A stretch of DNA of 64,000 nt from Rutstroemia sp. NJR-2017a BVV2 (taxonomy: Eukaryota; Ascomycota; Leotiomycetes; Helotiales; Rutstroemiaceae), in contig NJPS01000074.1 of NCBI GenBank assembly GCA_002946415.1, forward strand, positions 620,001 to 684,000, written 5' to 3'. Position 1 is the stretch's first letter. The number at the start of each line of letters is the position of its first letter. The notes beneath the pieces are model-generated. The model was not told the origin of the DNA, did not search any database, and saw only the letters and a program-made list of their open reading frames with translations. The translations under genes were made by a program, and so were the position numbers. Below, one piece after another: positions 24,676-35,944 of this stretch.

Positions 24676-26838
24676 CTACTGTTTCCCGTACACTATTGTG
24701 CCAGGTTCACCATCCGATCCATCACTGATTGCTCGAACGATTCTTCCTTGTTCCACAATCTGAGTTCCATCTTCCGCCACAATGAAATCACCGTACTGGG
24801 ACTCCCAGCTCAAGCCCATTTCCTTGATTATCTTTTGATTCTTGGTGGGCCAGACTTTGCAAATTGCAAAGTAGAGCACGAAACTGACGGAGAACGACAG
24901 TAGCCACCCAAGACGCCCGAGATTTGTAGCGCTCGTTGAAACTGATGCACCCAAAGTACCAACGAAACCTGGGAAAGGCAATGCGATACCAGCCAGGTAA
25001 GCAATCACAGCTTGAATGTTCCAACCCTTATGGTAATAGTAGTGCCTGTTTGTCTTCGACCCATTATAGAGGTGTCCGATAAATACATTTCCTTTCGTGA
25101 GGAGATAATCTTTAAGAGGTTAGCATCAGAGCATCCTGCAAGTCATTGTGGAATAAGGAACGAAGAGAAAGTGCCAACGGAATATGAGCACGCCGCGTTA
25201 TGCCGAGTAAAAGGCGTCTGGATTGGAAACCCGTGACCCAGAGAATGGCTGAAAAGAAACCGAAGGGATAAGAAAATAGATACTTACAATCGCAGATCAT
25301 AATTGCAACTACACTTGCCATGAAAATGCCATATCCGGAAAGGAAAGTTGTGAAGACGCTAGCAGAGGCAAGAATCTTCCATGGGCAAATGGCAAAAGCT
25401 AAGAATTCGACGACGAATTGTCCTCGAGGGATAGTCAAGAAACGAGGGAACAATAGGGTGCTGTCGGAACCGAACGGAATCATGTTGGCTGCAATGTTTG
25501 TCCCAAGAATGGAGACCATCCAGGAGAATGCTGCTAGGAAAACCGCGAAACGCGTACTTGCGGACCAATACCTATCCAGGATGGCAGAGAGAAGATCCCA
25601 AGGATTCCAAAGAGCGAGACCCCAATTGTTGTTGACCGCAGCCGTAGCCAATATACCCAAGGAGGCGGACAAGGTTACCCCTATTGGTTGTGTAACCATT
25701 TGAGACCACTGAGCACCGGACTTTGTCTTGCTCCATCTCGCAATGTCTGGTTGATTCGTGATGAGAGTGGCAGTATTACCCATGCCACTGTTGATGCCAT
25801 ATAAGATGAACCACCCATATGCAGAGCCTTCCTGGATGGTGGAAGTGTAGACAGAGCCAACCTTGCCCTTGGTATTGGCCATGCAAAATATGAACAGGCC
25901 AAAGACCGCGGGAAGGACAATAATTGACTTGAACCAGAAGAAAGCTCGCAACTGATATGGTCTGAAGGCGCAGAACGGGAAATGGACCAGCCAGAACAGG
26001 AAGAAGGCCAACATGTTGGCAGACGTGATACCAACCGAGGCTGGAATATGATTTGGGATGTCCGTGAAGTTGTGCCCGAAGATGCAGCGAAGGATGTTAC
26101 TCATGAAGCTTGCTCCGGAGAACACTGTTGACCATTGAGTTAGTCAAGTCCAGCCAAAACCCCAAATATTTCGCAGCTCTTCATTCCACGCAGTATAAAA
26201 GGGCGTCGAGAAGGCGAGAATAGCAGGAAAAGGTAGGGCTCTAGGGAACTTACATTGTACGCCATACCAAATGATTGCCAATGCAGCTCTGGCGCCAACA
26301 AAGTAGTAACTTCCGTACATTCCAAAAACACTTCTTGCAACAACAGGATATCCGATGTGGTATACACTAGCACATCTGGCAGAGCTGTCAGTTCACCTGC
26401 CTAAATTTTGGCAGTCTGCTAGTCTGGTGATGTCACAAACCTCGAGTTGAAGAACATCGCAGCCGAACTTATCGTCTGACTAGCTGCAATGACAATGATT
26501 GACTGCCACCAATTCAAACCAATTCCAATCATGGTTGAACCAACTAGAGCACCGCGTGATCAGTTATTGCAGCTCAATAGATAGGAGCGAAGTGCATTAC
26601 GGGTCCAATTCCCCATTGCGATTCCAAGGTAGAATGTGACGAAATTCCACCATCGCCATGTTCGCTTTTCGGGAGGTGTAGGATCCAAGTCTTCATTGCT
26701 CCAGGTCTTGGAAGAGTTTGGATGTCCATGTTCGTCAAGCGCAGTATCTTTAACTGTGATGAGGTCGACAAATGCTCGACGACTGGTGAATCCATTCCGC
26801 ACAGCTTCAACTTTCTCTGCAGCTCTGAAGTTCGGCAT
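24676..26838 (-). CDS. NCS1-family permease (Fur type: uracil, uridine or allantoin)
   Basis: Plasma-membrane proton symporter for nucleobases or related nitrogen sources. Five exons (26838-26601, 26543-26441, 26375-26254, 26124-25288, 25109-24676; introns 57, 65, 129, 178 nt) give 577 residues with about 12 membrane segments. Family motifs: GNWTLGSTMIGIGLNWWQ, VFGMYGSYYFVG, the QPDIARWSKTKSGAQW loop, GTNIAANMIPFG and CDYYLLTKGNVFIGHLYNG. The last join restores the CDYYLL motif. These motifs fit the fungal Fur/Dal4/Fui1 branch rather than the purine-cytosine (Fcy) branch; substrate within Fur is undecided. The start is the ATG at 26838, as upstream in-frame codons are non-ATG. The 178-nt intron stays open in frame until a stop, so retention would cut off the last membrane segments. 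Confidence 0.92.
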
Positions 26839-28361
26839 GATGAAAGAGCGGCGCACAGCGGCAGTTTAACAACAAGAGACTAGTGTCGCTCGGTCGAATG
26901 ATTTCCCGATGAATTCACGCCAATGAAATTCTCATCGAGAAGTATTCGTCCTGGAGATGTCAAGTCTTGGAGAGAAAAAGATCAGAACAACCTCATATTG
27001 AAGCGGAATGAAAAATCTTTCAAATAGAATAAATTCGCCTCTATCAATTCCCTTAAGTAATATTTGGTGGACTAAAACTTCCGAGGCAGGGACCTGGACC
27101 TGGACCTGGACTTGGACTTGGGACCGACCATCGAGGGCGTTTCTTGCTACCCCACTCGCCCACAATACGAAGGTTCTCACAGACCGGTATTTGGTATGTA
27201 TCTGCACTCCTCGCTATCTGGGAGAGAGCAAAAAGAGAAAAGCTGCGGGTGTATGTACGAAGTACCACCGCGGCGCTGGTGATAGTCGGAGCTGTTTCCC
27301 ACATCGAGTTAGGTCATTACGGTTTCTTCGGGCTATTCGAGGGTTAACACTTGATCAGCTGCCCCAAATGGATAGCGTCACCCGTGTGTGCTTCGATCGG
27401 CTCCAGGTTGCTTATCATGGACTGATAGGGCCGGACGTGGCCGAATCTACTGCATGCGATGACATTACTGGGATTGAAATAGTCGCTGTGAGGCAAGGGC
27501 AACTTCAACAAAGAGGATTTCCATCGCAACCAAAAGGCGAAGAGATCTCGAGACGCGGTTTATTTCTTGAGTGAATAAACTCAATCCGACTTTCATCGCA
27601 AGTCGCAAACACAGCGCCACTCCATCAAGGGCCCGGCAGCCCCACGAGCAAGCAGTGACGAGCATCGATATACAACATTTCGGTGTTGCACCACACCAAT
27701 TGCAACAAGAGAGTCGCATTCTTCTCCAGATTCGCAACCTCTTGGCGGAATCAACACCCTGCACTACTGTATCAACAAGTGGAGTACCGTGGAGAATCAA
27801 GTGGAGTCAAGCATGAGAAGGTGATACAGTATCGCGTGCGTGAATATATCTAACTTAACTGTTATCCGAAGTCTCTTATCTTCCCGACGTCAAGCAGAGA
27901 TGATAAAGAAGACATTGACGCACACCCGCCACGAACTCCTGCAAACCGCGATTCTTCTTCTTGCGAAGCTACTTCTCAGGTATCTGCGATACTGTACTTG
28001 TCAGAGCCTCCAGTTCGAGATTCCAGCAAGCAATTGGTGACGGGTCATGGGCTCAAGTCAAAGATTTCTGGCTCTTATTTAGATAAATGTTGTCAAAGTC
28101 AGTCGCCAGGTACTACAATGGTACGAATAACCTCAATGATATTGGCAGCCCATTACTGTTGCTACCCCAGAGCTGTGGACTAGGGACTATCGCCGGGCAA
28201 GTCTACAGTGAGACGAAAAAGGAAGGTAGGGGCAGCATCATGTCATCATCTTGCAAAGAAGGTAAATGCAGCCTTGACGGAAAGACCAACTCGACATATT
28301 CGAAGACAAGAAGAAAGTGGAAAATGAGCTATCATCATATTGTCGACAGTTATGCTTACCA
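26839..28361. promoter_or_regulatory. Left part of the divergent permease/MFS region, with GATA motifs
   Basis: Noncoding as far as I can see. GATA-type sites (GATAAG/GATAAA on either strand) occur at 27411-27416, 27875-27880, 27902-27907 and 28082-28087. NCS1 permeases are classic targets of nitrogen GATA factors and siderophore transporters of iron GATA repressors, so control from here is plausible. A GACCTG hexamer repeat lies at 27091-27120. Confidence 0.4.
27091..27120. repeat. Hexamer tandem repeat (GACCTG/GACTTG) x5
   Basis: Three copies of GACCTG are followed by two of GACTTG. Translated it would give Thr-Trp repeats, but the frame around it shows no other protein features. Confidence 0.8.
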
Positions 28362-28688
28362 TTACAGATAAACGTGGGAATTTTCTTCGCCACGAAGCGC
28401 CAAAAAATGCTTTGTGCCAATAAAGTCATCCGGTGGTTCGCAAAGCCATCTAGCAACATCTCCATCACCAAGTCCCATGACACCATATTCTACGACATTC
28501 TTGTGGAAGAACAAGAGCTCAGCACAGTTTCCGTCTACATGTTTCGAGCAGACCTGGATAACTTTTAGTGACCTGTGTTGTGGTATGCTATCAGGTTCAA
28601 TCGGGGAAGGACTTACCGATTCTCTTCTTGCTGCTCTGGTGCTATCTGTTAAACCGTGGTATCTTGGTAGCCATGTTTCTCTAGTCAT
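28362..28688 (-). CDS. Possible small gene, 87 residues, one intron, unknown
   Basis: ATG at 28688 starts a frame to TAA at 28362. A perfect GTAAGT donor and an ATCCAG acceptor with a CACTAA branch-like site define a 63-nt intron (28554-28616), giving exons of 72 and 192 nt. The product is hydrophilic, with a Gly/Asp-rich segment (VMGLGDGDVARWL) and no signal peptide or membrane span. I do not recognise it. The in-frame intron is also open, so both forms translate. It could be a real small gene, an exon of a longer one, or chance. Confidence 0.28.
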   Translation of the reverse strand: MTRETWLPRYHGLTDSTRAARRESVSPSPIEPDSIPQHRSLKVIQVCSKHVDGNCAELLFFHKNVVEYGVMGLGDGDVARWLCEPPDDFIGTKHFLALRGEENSHVYL

Positions 28689-29052
28689 ATACTTTCACTT
28701 GTCTGAGAACCTGTCCGGTCTTGACCAGGCATCTTCAAGGAAGAATCTTTTGAAAGAATGTACGGGGCGATATGTGATGATGTTTCACTTCACAAAGTAT
28801 GATCGATGTATTTTGACATTCAAAGATTAATTTGCTGCAGGAGCAAGCCAATAAGAAGTGCCGCAAGTGTGGCCTTTATTGAACTCAAAACTACCGGATG
28901 TAGGCTCAAGACGGTGTGGCGCTAGCTGTCTTTCCCTAGAAGCCGTTGAACTCAGAGAATAACAACTGAGAGCCAAGAAAATTCTCATTTTATAAAAGGC
29001 ATATCAATTGTGGTACATCTATCCCAGGGCAGTTTATACGAATGCATTTACT
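28689..29052 (+). promoter_or_regulatory. Promoter of the MFS transporter
   Basis: About 360 bp upstream of the transporter ATG. It contains a TATAAAAG box at 28991-28998, 55-62 bp before the start codon, a good position for a regulated fungal gene. Confidence 0.55.
28991..28998 (+). promoter_or_regulatory. TATA box of the siderophore-type transporter gene
   Basis: TATAAAAG precedes the ATG at 29053 by about 60 bp, which implies a short 5' leader. Confidence 0.5.
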
Positions 29053-31175
29053 ATGAAATCGGACTTCAAGGATCCCATAATGGATTCTTCCATCAATGTC
29101 TCCGCTCGAAATGATCAAGTAGCCAGCCGCGAAAAGGATGTCTCCTCTAATTCGAAAAGCAATAAAGATACGCAGGAAGTAATAAGCTTTCATGATGATA
29201 GGTCAAATACAATACAAGCAGGTGTTCAAAACATTGAAGCTGTTTCCATGACATGGACCAAATGGGGCTTGATCTTGGCTTATATCGGGTATGTTCATCA
29301 TAATCTACAGAATGAGGCCCGACTAAATATGCGTACAGCATATTCCTCATCGCCTTTAGTACCTCACTTGAGGGGCAGGTTGTCGCCTCTCTCGCCGTCT
29401 TTGCTACGAGCTCTTTTAACAATCACTCATTGATATCAACAGTGTTGGTTGTACAAGGTGTAGTTAATGGTGAACGAATTTTTAGTACCCCGCGCGCCGT
29501 AACTAACGCCATTTAGCTATAATCAAGCCACCTATGGCAAAGATCGCTGATGTTTTTGGACGTCTAGAGGCCTTCTCATTGTGCGTTTTGCTTTTCGTGG
29601 TTGGCTACATCCAGCAGGCCACCTCATCCAATGTTCAGACTTACGCAGCAGCTCAACTTTTCTATTCGGCAGGCTCAACTGGATTGCAAATCCTCCAGCA
29701 GATATTCATTGCAGACACCAGTGATCTTCTCAATCGTGCACTGTGGTCTAGCTTACCCGATCTGCCATTCTTGATCACTGTATGGATTGGTGCACCAATT
29801 GGAAATCAGATTCTCAAGAACTCAACTTGGAGATGGGGATATGGAATATGGTGTATTGTTTTGCCAGTCGCCTTTCTACCATTGGCTTTATCTTTATTTC
29901 TCAACAATCGGAATGCGAAGAGACTCGGATTGACTGCTCCGTCACCATGGAAAGGACTTCGACCTTTGCAGATTGTCAGGACTACTTGGTTTGACTTGGA
30001 TGTCTGCGGGATGATCCTGCTGAGTGCTGCATTTGCGCTGATATTGATACCACTTACCATCGCGTCGAAAGCTGCAGGGGGATGGTCAAGCCCAAAAATC
30101 ATTGTCATGATTGTTCTTGGTGTCGTCTGCCTCCTCCTTTTTCCATTCTGGGAGTCTATGAAAAAGGTTGCTCCACATCCTCTGATACCTCTTGGACTAC
30201 TGCGATCTCGCACTTTCTGTGCGGGATGCGGCATTGGGTTCTTCTACTTTAGTAAAACTCACCCCTGTTGCAATTACATTGGTGCTAACCGTGTCAGTGG
30301 CATATTATCTCTCCGTTCAACCTTACTTTTACTCCTACCTCCTCGTGGTCCAGGGACTATCAGTTCCCGCCGCTGGCCATGTCACCCAGACCTTCTCATT
30401 CACCTCAACAATATCATCCATCGCCACGTCTCTTCTCATCAAGTATACCAAACGATATAAAATCTTCATGTCTGTAGGCGCGCTCATCTACCTGATGGGA
30501 ATAGGCCTTATGATTCGATATCGCCAGGAGAACTCCTCCATAGCATCAATCGTCGGCACACAAATCGCCGTTGGTATTGGTGGAGGTATGCTGAACGTGC
30601 CCGCTCAACTCGCCGTGCAAGCTTCCGTTCCGAGCCATCAAAATATCGGTGTGGCAACGGCCGTCTATCTAACCAGCGTTGAAATCGGCGGCGCCGTCGG
30701 AAGTGCAATTGCAGGGGCTATATGGGGTCATGATATCCCCAGAAAACTGAATGCCTATCTCCCACTAAGTGCTCAAGCCGACGCGCAAAAGATCTACAAT
30801 AGTATCAATGTGGCTTTGGAATACCAGAAGGGAAGTCCGGAGAGATTGGCAATCAACAGAGCGTACCAAGAGACAATGCGGACGTTACTTGTCATCTCGA
30901 TATGTGTGAGTGTTCCAGTGTTCCTGTTGTCACTGGTGGTTAAGAATGTGATATTGGACGGATCTGAGGAAAGAGTGAAGGGGAGAGTTATTGGAGGAAC
31001 TGTGGGCAACGAGAATCCTGTGGAGGATAATGTTGCGAGAGATTCTGAGGCTATGGAGGAAAAGCATAGTTCGGGAGAGGAGTCGCAAGGGCCTCTTGTG
31101 GGAAAGCAGGCGGCTACGACCGACCAAGAGAGCGACCATGTACCAGAAGCGGACCGAAGAACAAACGCCTGTTAA
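29053..31175 (+). CDS. Siderophore-iron transporter-like MFS protein (Sit/Mir family)
   Basis: Probably takes up ferric siderophores by proton symport. Four exons (29053-29288, 29339-29469, 29517-30251, 30298-31175; introns 50, 47, 46 nt) give 659 residues with about 14 membrane segments, typical of the SIT family. A hydrophilic N-terminus (1-70) is followed by segment 1 (WGLILAYIGIFLIAF). The conserved loop VNAIIKPPMAKIADVFGR and the later LLRSRTFCAGCGIGFFYF, YYLSVQPYFYSYL and GGGMLNVPAQ segments fit the family. All three joins restore conserved motifs. The C-terminal ~70 residues are acidic and disordered. Siderophore specificity cannot be read. No siderophore NRPS or hydroxylase is in the window. 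Confidence 0.9.
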
Positions 31176-31605
31176 GGCTTGGATGCTAGAAAATGTATAG
31201 GTTAAATTTGTGCGAGTTAGATTTCGGTCCATGTTTGAGATAGGGTAAGAAGAAGAATTGCGCAAGAGTTTGCCTTAAACAATCTAGACTTGATTCGAAT
31301 TTCGAATCCAAACAGTTCCTTCTTTGTCCGCGAGAATGAATAGCTTGATGATCCGAAGAGAATTCGAAATTGGAAAAGAAGTCTCTCCCGCAAATATCAT
31401 GAAAAGAATCTCCAGAGTTGGATTAAAAACAATATTTTGATTGCTGAGTTCGCTCCGTAATCGGGGTCGACCACTGGTGTACTGGGTTAAATAATACTTA
31501 ATGAGCTGCAAAATAAGGGACTGCATCTCAGGAGCGTTAAAATACTTTTGAACTGACTCAGTTTAGAGCAAAGATCCTCCAAACAGAAAGGCGTGAAGTA
31601 GAGAA
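31176..31605. other. Convergent spacer, MFS transporter/rhomboid
   Basis: 430 bp with no coding evidence. Includes an imperfect palindrome GATTCGAATTTCGAATC near 31291-31307. Confidence 0.5.
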
Positions 31606-32653
31606 TTAAAACCTTCGAGCTCTGAGAGCAAGACTTGCCACGCCCCATACCATTCCAAACGCCGCGCCTCCTAGATGACCCGCATGTCCGATACTAGGTT
31701 GCCAGCCTTCCCTCATCGCCAGCAAGCTGTAAACTATCGCTGCGCTTAACAGCACTCCCGCTGGGATCCCCACAGGAATAGGCATAATCATCATCCTCAT
31801 GGCTGGGTTCCGTATTGCCATTGCGGCGTATATACCAAACAGACTCCCGGACGCACCGCCAGCACGTTTCTCCACGAACCTAGATGGACGATCTTTGTCC
31901 GTTAGTCCGAAAGGAAGACGATGCTGCCATGAATACAACTGGAACAGCGACGCGCCGATCCCAGCACCAATCCATACGAATACGAAGGTAGCGGGGGACA
32001 CCATCGACACACACGAAACCATGGCCATCATGTTGAAGAACAGATGCTGCAAGTCAGAATGGATGAACGTGTTGGTGAGCAAAGTGTAGTACCGCCCAGC
32101 ATCGATATTGCGCTGGGACAGCCAGAAATGGTCTTCGAGAAAGCCGCGCTTGAGTTCGGGCGCCGCGGGGATGATTTTCGAAAGCTCGCCTGGGATGGAG
32201 CTTTCGGTCCAGCTGAGTGTGAGGTAGGTGCATGCACCGAGGACGACTAGGCCGAGGATGACGCTGACTTTGTTGCGTCCAGGTGGAGCATATTCGCGAG
32301 TTTCTGGGTATTCGGGAGGGGGCTCAGAGTCTCGGGATGGAACTCGATTTCGGCGTACTCTGTCACGTGGGAGGAGTGGAGAGCCATGGCGGAGGCGACG
32401 AGGGAAGGCATTCTGGAAAATCGGCTTGGGTAGAGCCCGGGTTGGAAGGGCCTGGGAGACGGAGATTGAATGCGATTGGAGAATGCGTGTGCTTATGCAG
32501 CGGGAAATTTTTTGACGCGTCTAGTGATCGTTAGAGAGGAAAGGCTTCAGCAGGTTCAAACGGAGGTCATACCACGATCTGGATAGCGGGCCTTGGTGCG
32601 GCGAGGTGCTGGAGGTGTAGTCCCGCAAACCGAGAGCTCATGAAGAAGGCCAT
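31606..32653 (-). CDS. PCP1: Mitochondrial rhomboid intramembrane serine protease
   Basis: In yeast the homologue Pcp1/Rbd1 cleaves Mgm1 and Ccp1 in the inner membrane. Two exons (32653-32573, 32520-31606; 52-nt intron) give 331 residues. The first ~100 residues are Arg/Pro/Ser-rich and lack acids at the very start, as in a mitochondrial presequence. One membrane segment follows (VSVILGLVVLGACTYLTL), then the rhomboid core: HSDLQHLFFNMMAM (conserved H and N region), GGASGSLFG with nucleophile Ser251, and GHAGHLGG with His309. The extra N-terminal segment before the six-helix core matches the PARL arrangement. The small first exon was chosen because it gives an ATG plus a presequence and keeps frame. 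Confidence 0.92.
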
Positions 32654-33976
32654 GATCCGGCAAAGCTTGCCCGCTTAGCTAGATGTGTAGGGAGGTCCGT
32701 TGCTTGGTGCAGGAGAGCTCCACGTAAGCTATGGACAATAACAAGAGGAGATTAATCACACAATTCGAGCTTAGCTGTCATCGTCTCATGTTCTGTGGCT
32801 GATGGCTTTGGATGCGATAGGGCACAGTGGGCAAGTTGTCGCTGAGTAAGCTTATTCGCTTTTTTACTGGGGTGTGGCTTATAATTTTTGCTGGAGCGGC
32901 ACGAACGTTGGGGTAAACTTATTTTCCGACGACTTTTCCGACGACGTCTTTTCTTCTCAATCCTACGAAACTCGGCAGATATCAAACCGTTTTGTTTGTC
33001 TATTATATCGGAGCGGAACATCCTCTGATAGATGCAGCATAAGTTACACCCCTTTCTATTTCTTACCTTTCCATTCCTTTGGGAATAAACTCTTCAGCCT
33101 CCCACCACAGCTATGCATGCTATAAAACAGCAAACGAGGACGACGTTCCATTTCTCTGAGGATAAAAGGCGTTACTGCATGCGTGCGGGGATTGCTAGGG
33201 TTTCCATTTCCACATACCTGGTAACACACTAAAATCTGACTGTGTTGTTGTTCTACCAAGAAAAGGTGGTGATTCTGCCGGTTAAGTATGGCATGCATGG
33301 TTGCAGAAAATTCGGGAACTCACCAGGTAACACTGGTCCCTTATCTCATCGGCATGGAGATTTCACCAAGACCCCTAGTAGTACAGGCGCGCTGCTGCTG
33401 CCAAGACTCCACGAGAAAGGTCGGACTGGTGGAAAAAAACAACAGTCCCGTAACTTGTTGAATGATAGTCAACTCGAGTCCCAGCCCGACATTCTGCAAC
33501 ATGATAATCCATCTTATGAGATGTCAGAGTGACAAAGTGTGCATTAACTCTTGGACCAATTTCTTGTGTTACCCTACTATTGAAAGCCCTGGAAGGCAGC
33601 CCCTGGCCTTCAACCAATAGCTGCCCTGATGCCTGAGGGAAAGCCGTCAAGCTTCTTGGCCCAAGCCTTACCCCCATGTGCCTCTCGCACCACCTAGTAA
33701 GTATCGGCTGCACACTTATGCGGTGACTAATAACGAGACACAATATATCATACATTGAATGGCTCTAGGAGATTAATGGGTGTGACAACGGCCCGTCCAA
33801 ATATCTGGAAGTTTGGATATCGGCGCCGGTGGATGTGCCGGTGCCTACACCTCGAAGCCATGGCGGCCTAACCCACGTGGGATGGGAGAATTTGGCAATG
33901 TATAAAAGCTTGATCATATCCATACCACGAGAAGCCAGATTCCTGCATTGCGATCCAAGCGGAAAGTGTCACAAGC
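32654..33976. other. Divergent region, rhomboid/short tyrosinase
   Basis: 1.3 kb with no supported gene. The right end carries the tyrosinase promoter with a TATA box (33901-33908). The sequence near 33790-33870 has CG-containing inverted motifs but no clear named site. Confidence 0.5.
33901..33908 (+). promoter_or_regulatory. TATA box of the short tyrosinase gene
   Basis: TATAAAAG lies about 70 bp upstream of the ATG at 33977; a strong core promoter for a short leader. Confidence 0.55.
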
Positions 33977-35416
33977 ATGCATCTCTTTTATTCTAGCATT
34001 CTCCCAATTTACTCCCTTCTCCAACTAATAAACGTTGCTGAAGCGGTTTACTACCCTCCTGACGCAGTTGATATACTAGCAGCCAAAGGACTCGTGAAGC
34101 TTGCCGCATATCAAGCTAAACATGATCCTGATAACAAGTGCACGGTAAAGAACGCTATAAAGCGTAAGGAATGGTAAGTGCGCCAGAATTTCACAAAGCA
34201 TGAGAGACTGATCGCAAATAGGGGTGACTTGTCAGGAGCAGAACGAATCGCATACACGGATGCTGTTCTGTGCTTGCAGTCCAAACCCTCAATCACTCCA
34301 TCTGAGATTGTCCCAGGTGCACGAAGTCGTTATGATGACTTCGTTGCGGCGCACATGAACCAGACCTTCACTATCCATGGAACAGTAAGTCCTCTGAACA
34401 GTTATCAGTAACACTACGTCTAACTTTCCAGGGCAACTTTCTCGGTTGGCATAGATACTTCGTCCATGTGTATGAGAAAGCACTTCGGGATGAGTGTGGA
34501 TACAAAGGATACCAGCCTGTGAGTTTCATCGCCGCTCTGTACATATTGCAGCGTTAACAACAAGCAGTATTGGAACTGGGGCAGATATGCTGCAGATCCA
34601 ATTCATTCTCCTCTATTTGATGGAAGCCGGACCTCCATGAGTGGTAATGGTCTATACTATAATTATACGGGCGTCACTCTTCCACTCGCACCAGCGCCGT
34701 TCAACTTAATTCCTCCGGGTGTCGGTGGGGGTTGTGTAACGACTGGGCCGTTCAAGAAGTAAGCAACTACAACTGTTATTCGAGAACTAGACTGATAGAT
34801 GTGCAGCATGTCAATCAATCTTGGACCGGCGGCAGCGGCGATTCCCGGTGTTCCTCCAAACCCACAACCAGATGGATATGGATACAACCCTCGTTGCTTA
34901 CGTCGAGATATCAATGTCAACAGCGCGGCCGTCACAAAAACCAACTACACCTACGACCTTATAACTGCGCCCTTGAACTCGGATATATATTGGTTGCAGA
35001 CAGTCATGCAAGGCCAGTTCGACGTTGGGCTGTGGGGAGTTCATACCGGTGGACATTATACAATCGGTGGAGACCCAGGTGGTGTAGGTTCTCCAAGTCT
35101 TCTAGCGTTTCCTTGTTCCCAGAGTCCTTGTTCTGACCGATCAAAATAGGATTTCTTCACCTCGCCGGGCGACCCAGCCTTCTGGCTTCATCATGGAATG
35201 ATCGATCGTGTGTGGTGGATCTGGCAGATTCAGGACTGGGAGAAGAGGCAAAATGCTCTTTCTGGTACAATTACATTGAATAATGTTCCTCCCAGTCGCA
35301 ACACGACATTGGAAGACTTGCAGGATATCGGATACAATGCCGGACCAGTCCCACTGGGTGACTTGATGAGTACACTTGGTGGATTGAATGGGAAGCTTTG
35401 CTATATATATGTTTGA
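33977..35416 (+). CDS. Short secreted tyrosinase-family oxidase
   Basis: Binuclear copper oxidase acting on phenolic substrates. Six exons (33977-34173, 34222-34384, 34432-34518, 34568-34758, 34807-35083, 35150-35416) give 393 residues. Signal peptide about 1-23 (ends NVAEA). CuA ligands are His110, His118 and His127 (HMNQTFTIHGT, then GWHRYF). CuB is His292 and His296 (HTGGHYTIGGD) plus the HH pair 319-320 in FWLHHGMIDRVWW. Six or more cysteines (for example C55, C83, C142, C243) suggest disulfides. It ends in GGLNGKLCYIYV with no C-terminal shielding domain. The type resembles tyrosinases such as UstQ from ustiloxin-like RiPP clusters, but no DUF3328 gene or precursor peptide is visible nearby, so that role is not supported. 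Confidence 0.9.
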
Positions 35417-35944
35417 GAATGAAATGCCTTGTACAGGTGTTATGAGATTCGGAGTTGAAGTCGGAGTAAGAGAAGTAGCTCTTTGCAGGTAGAAAATGTG
35501 GTGAGGCGGAACGAGTACGACGACGAGGACCAGTAATTAATTCAGCATAAATGTCCGAGTTGTGCAACTTAACCATGACGTACATTTCAGCCTGTCAGTG
35601 GCTCAGCAGGTACCCACGGTACCTAAATTAGTGAGACACTCAGGGCACATGCACCTATCGACAGGGGGTTGATAGCGAGTTATCTTGGGCACATGCATCC
35701 CTTATCAGTCCCTGGATAGGATAGCCGGGCAGTCCTCGATAGCTCTCAGTAAGCTCTCCCTTTGTCTGATTCACACCCATTCGACTTCTCTCCATCCCAT
35801 CACCGCTCTTTTGTATATATTCTATCCGATCTCTGAAATTGCTCATTCTTAAAATCTTTGGATATACCTAAGTTCCTACTCCCAGAAAACATTCCAACAT
35901 CCAGCGGTCCCTACAACTAGATTGTACAAGTCCGATAAGCAATC
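35417..35944 (+). other. Spacer, tyrosinase to RNase T2
   Basis: 528 bp between two genes in the same direction. It contains a near-repeat of GGCACATGCA (35645 and 35689 areas) and a C/T-rich stretch with TATATA near 35814, a possible promoter for the RNase. No gene seen. Confidence 0.45.

Noticed and set aside
27008..27574. 188-codon frame with Thr-Trp repeats
   Set aside because: The Thr-Trp run comes from a GACCTG hexamer repeat; the remainder has no motif, no conserved-looking pattern and no promoter evidence.
21817..31175. Specialised-metabolite cluster (P450, permease, MFS transporter)
   Set aside because: No PKS, NRPS, terpene cyclase or pathway regulator; the transporter is of siderophore type and the permease of nucleobase type, so adjacency is probably incidental.
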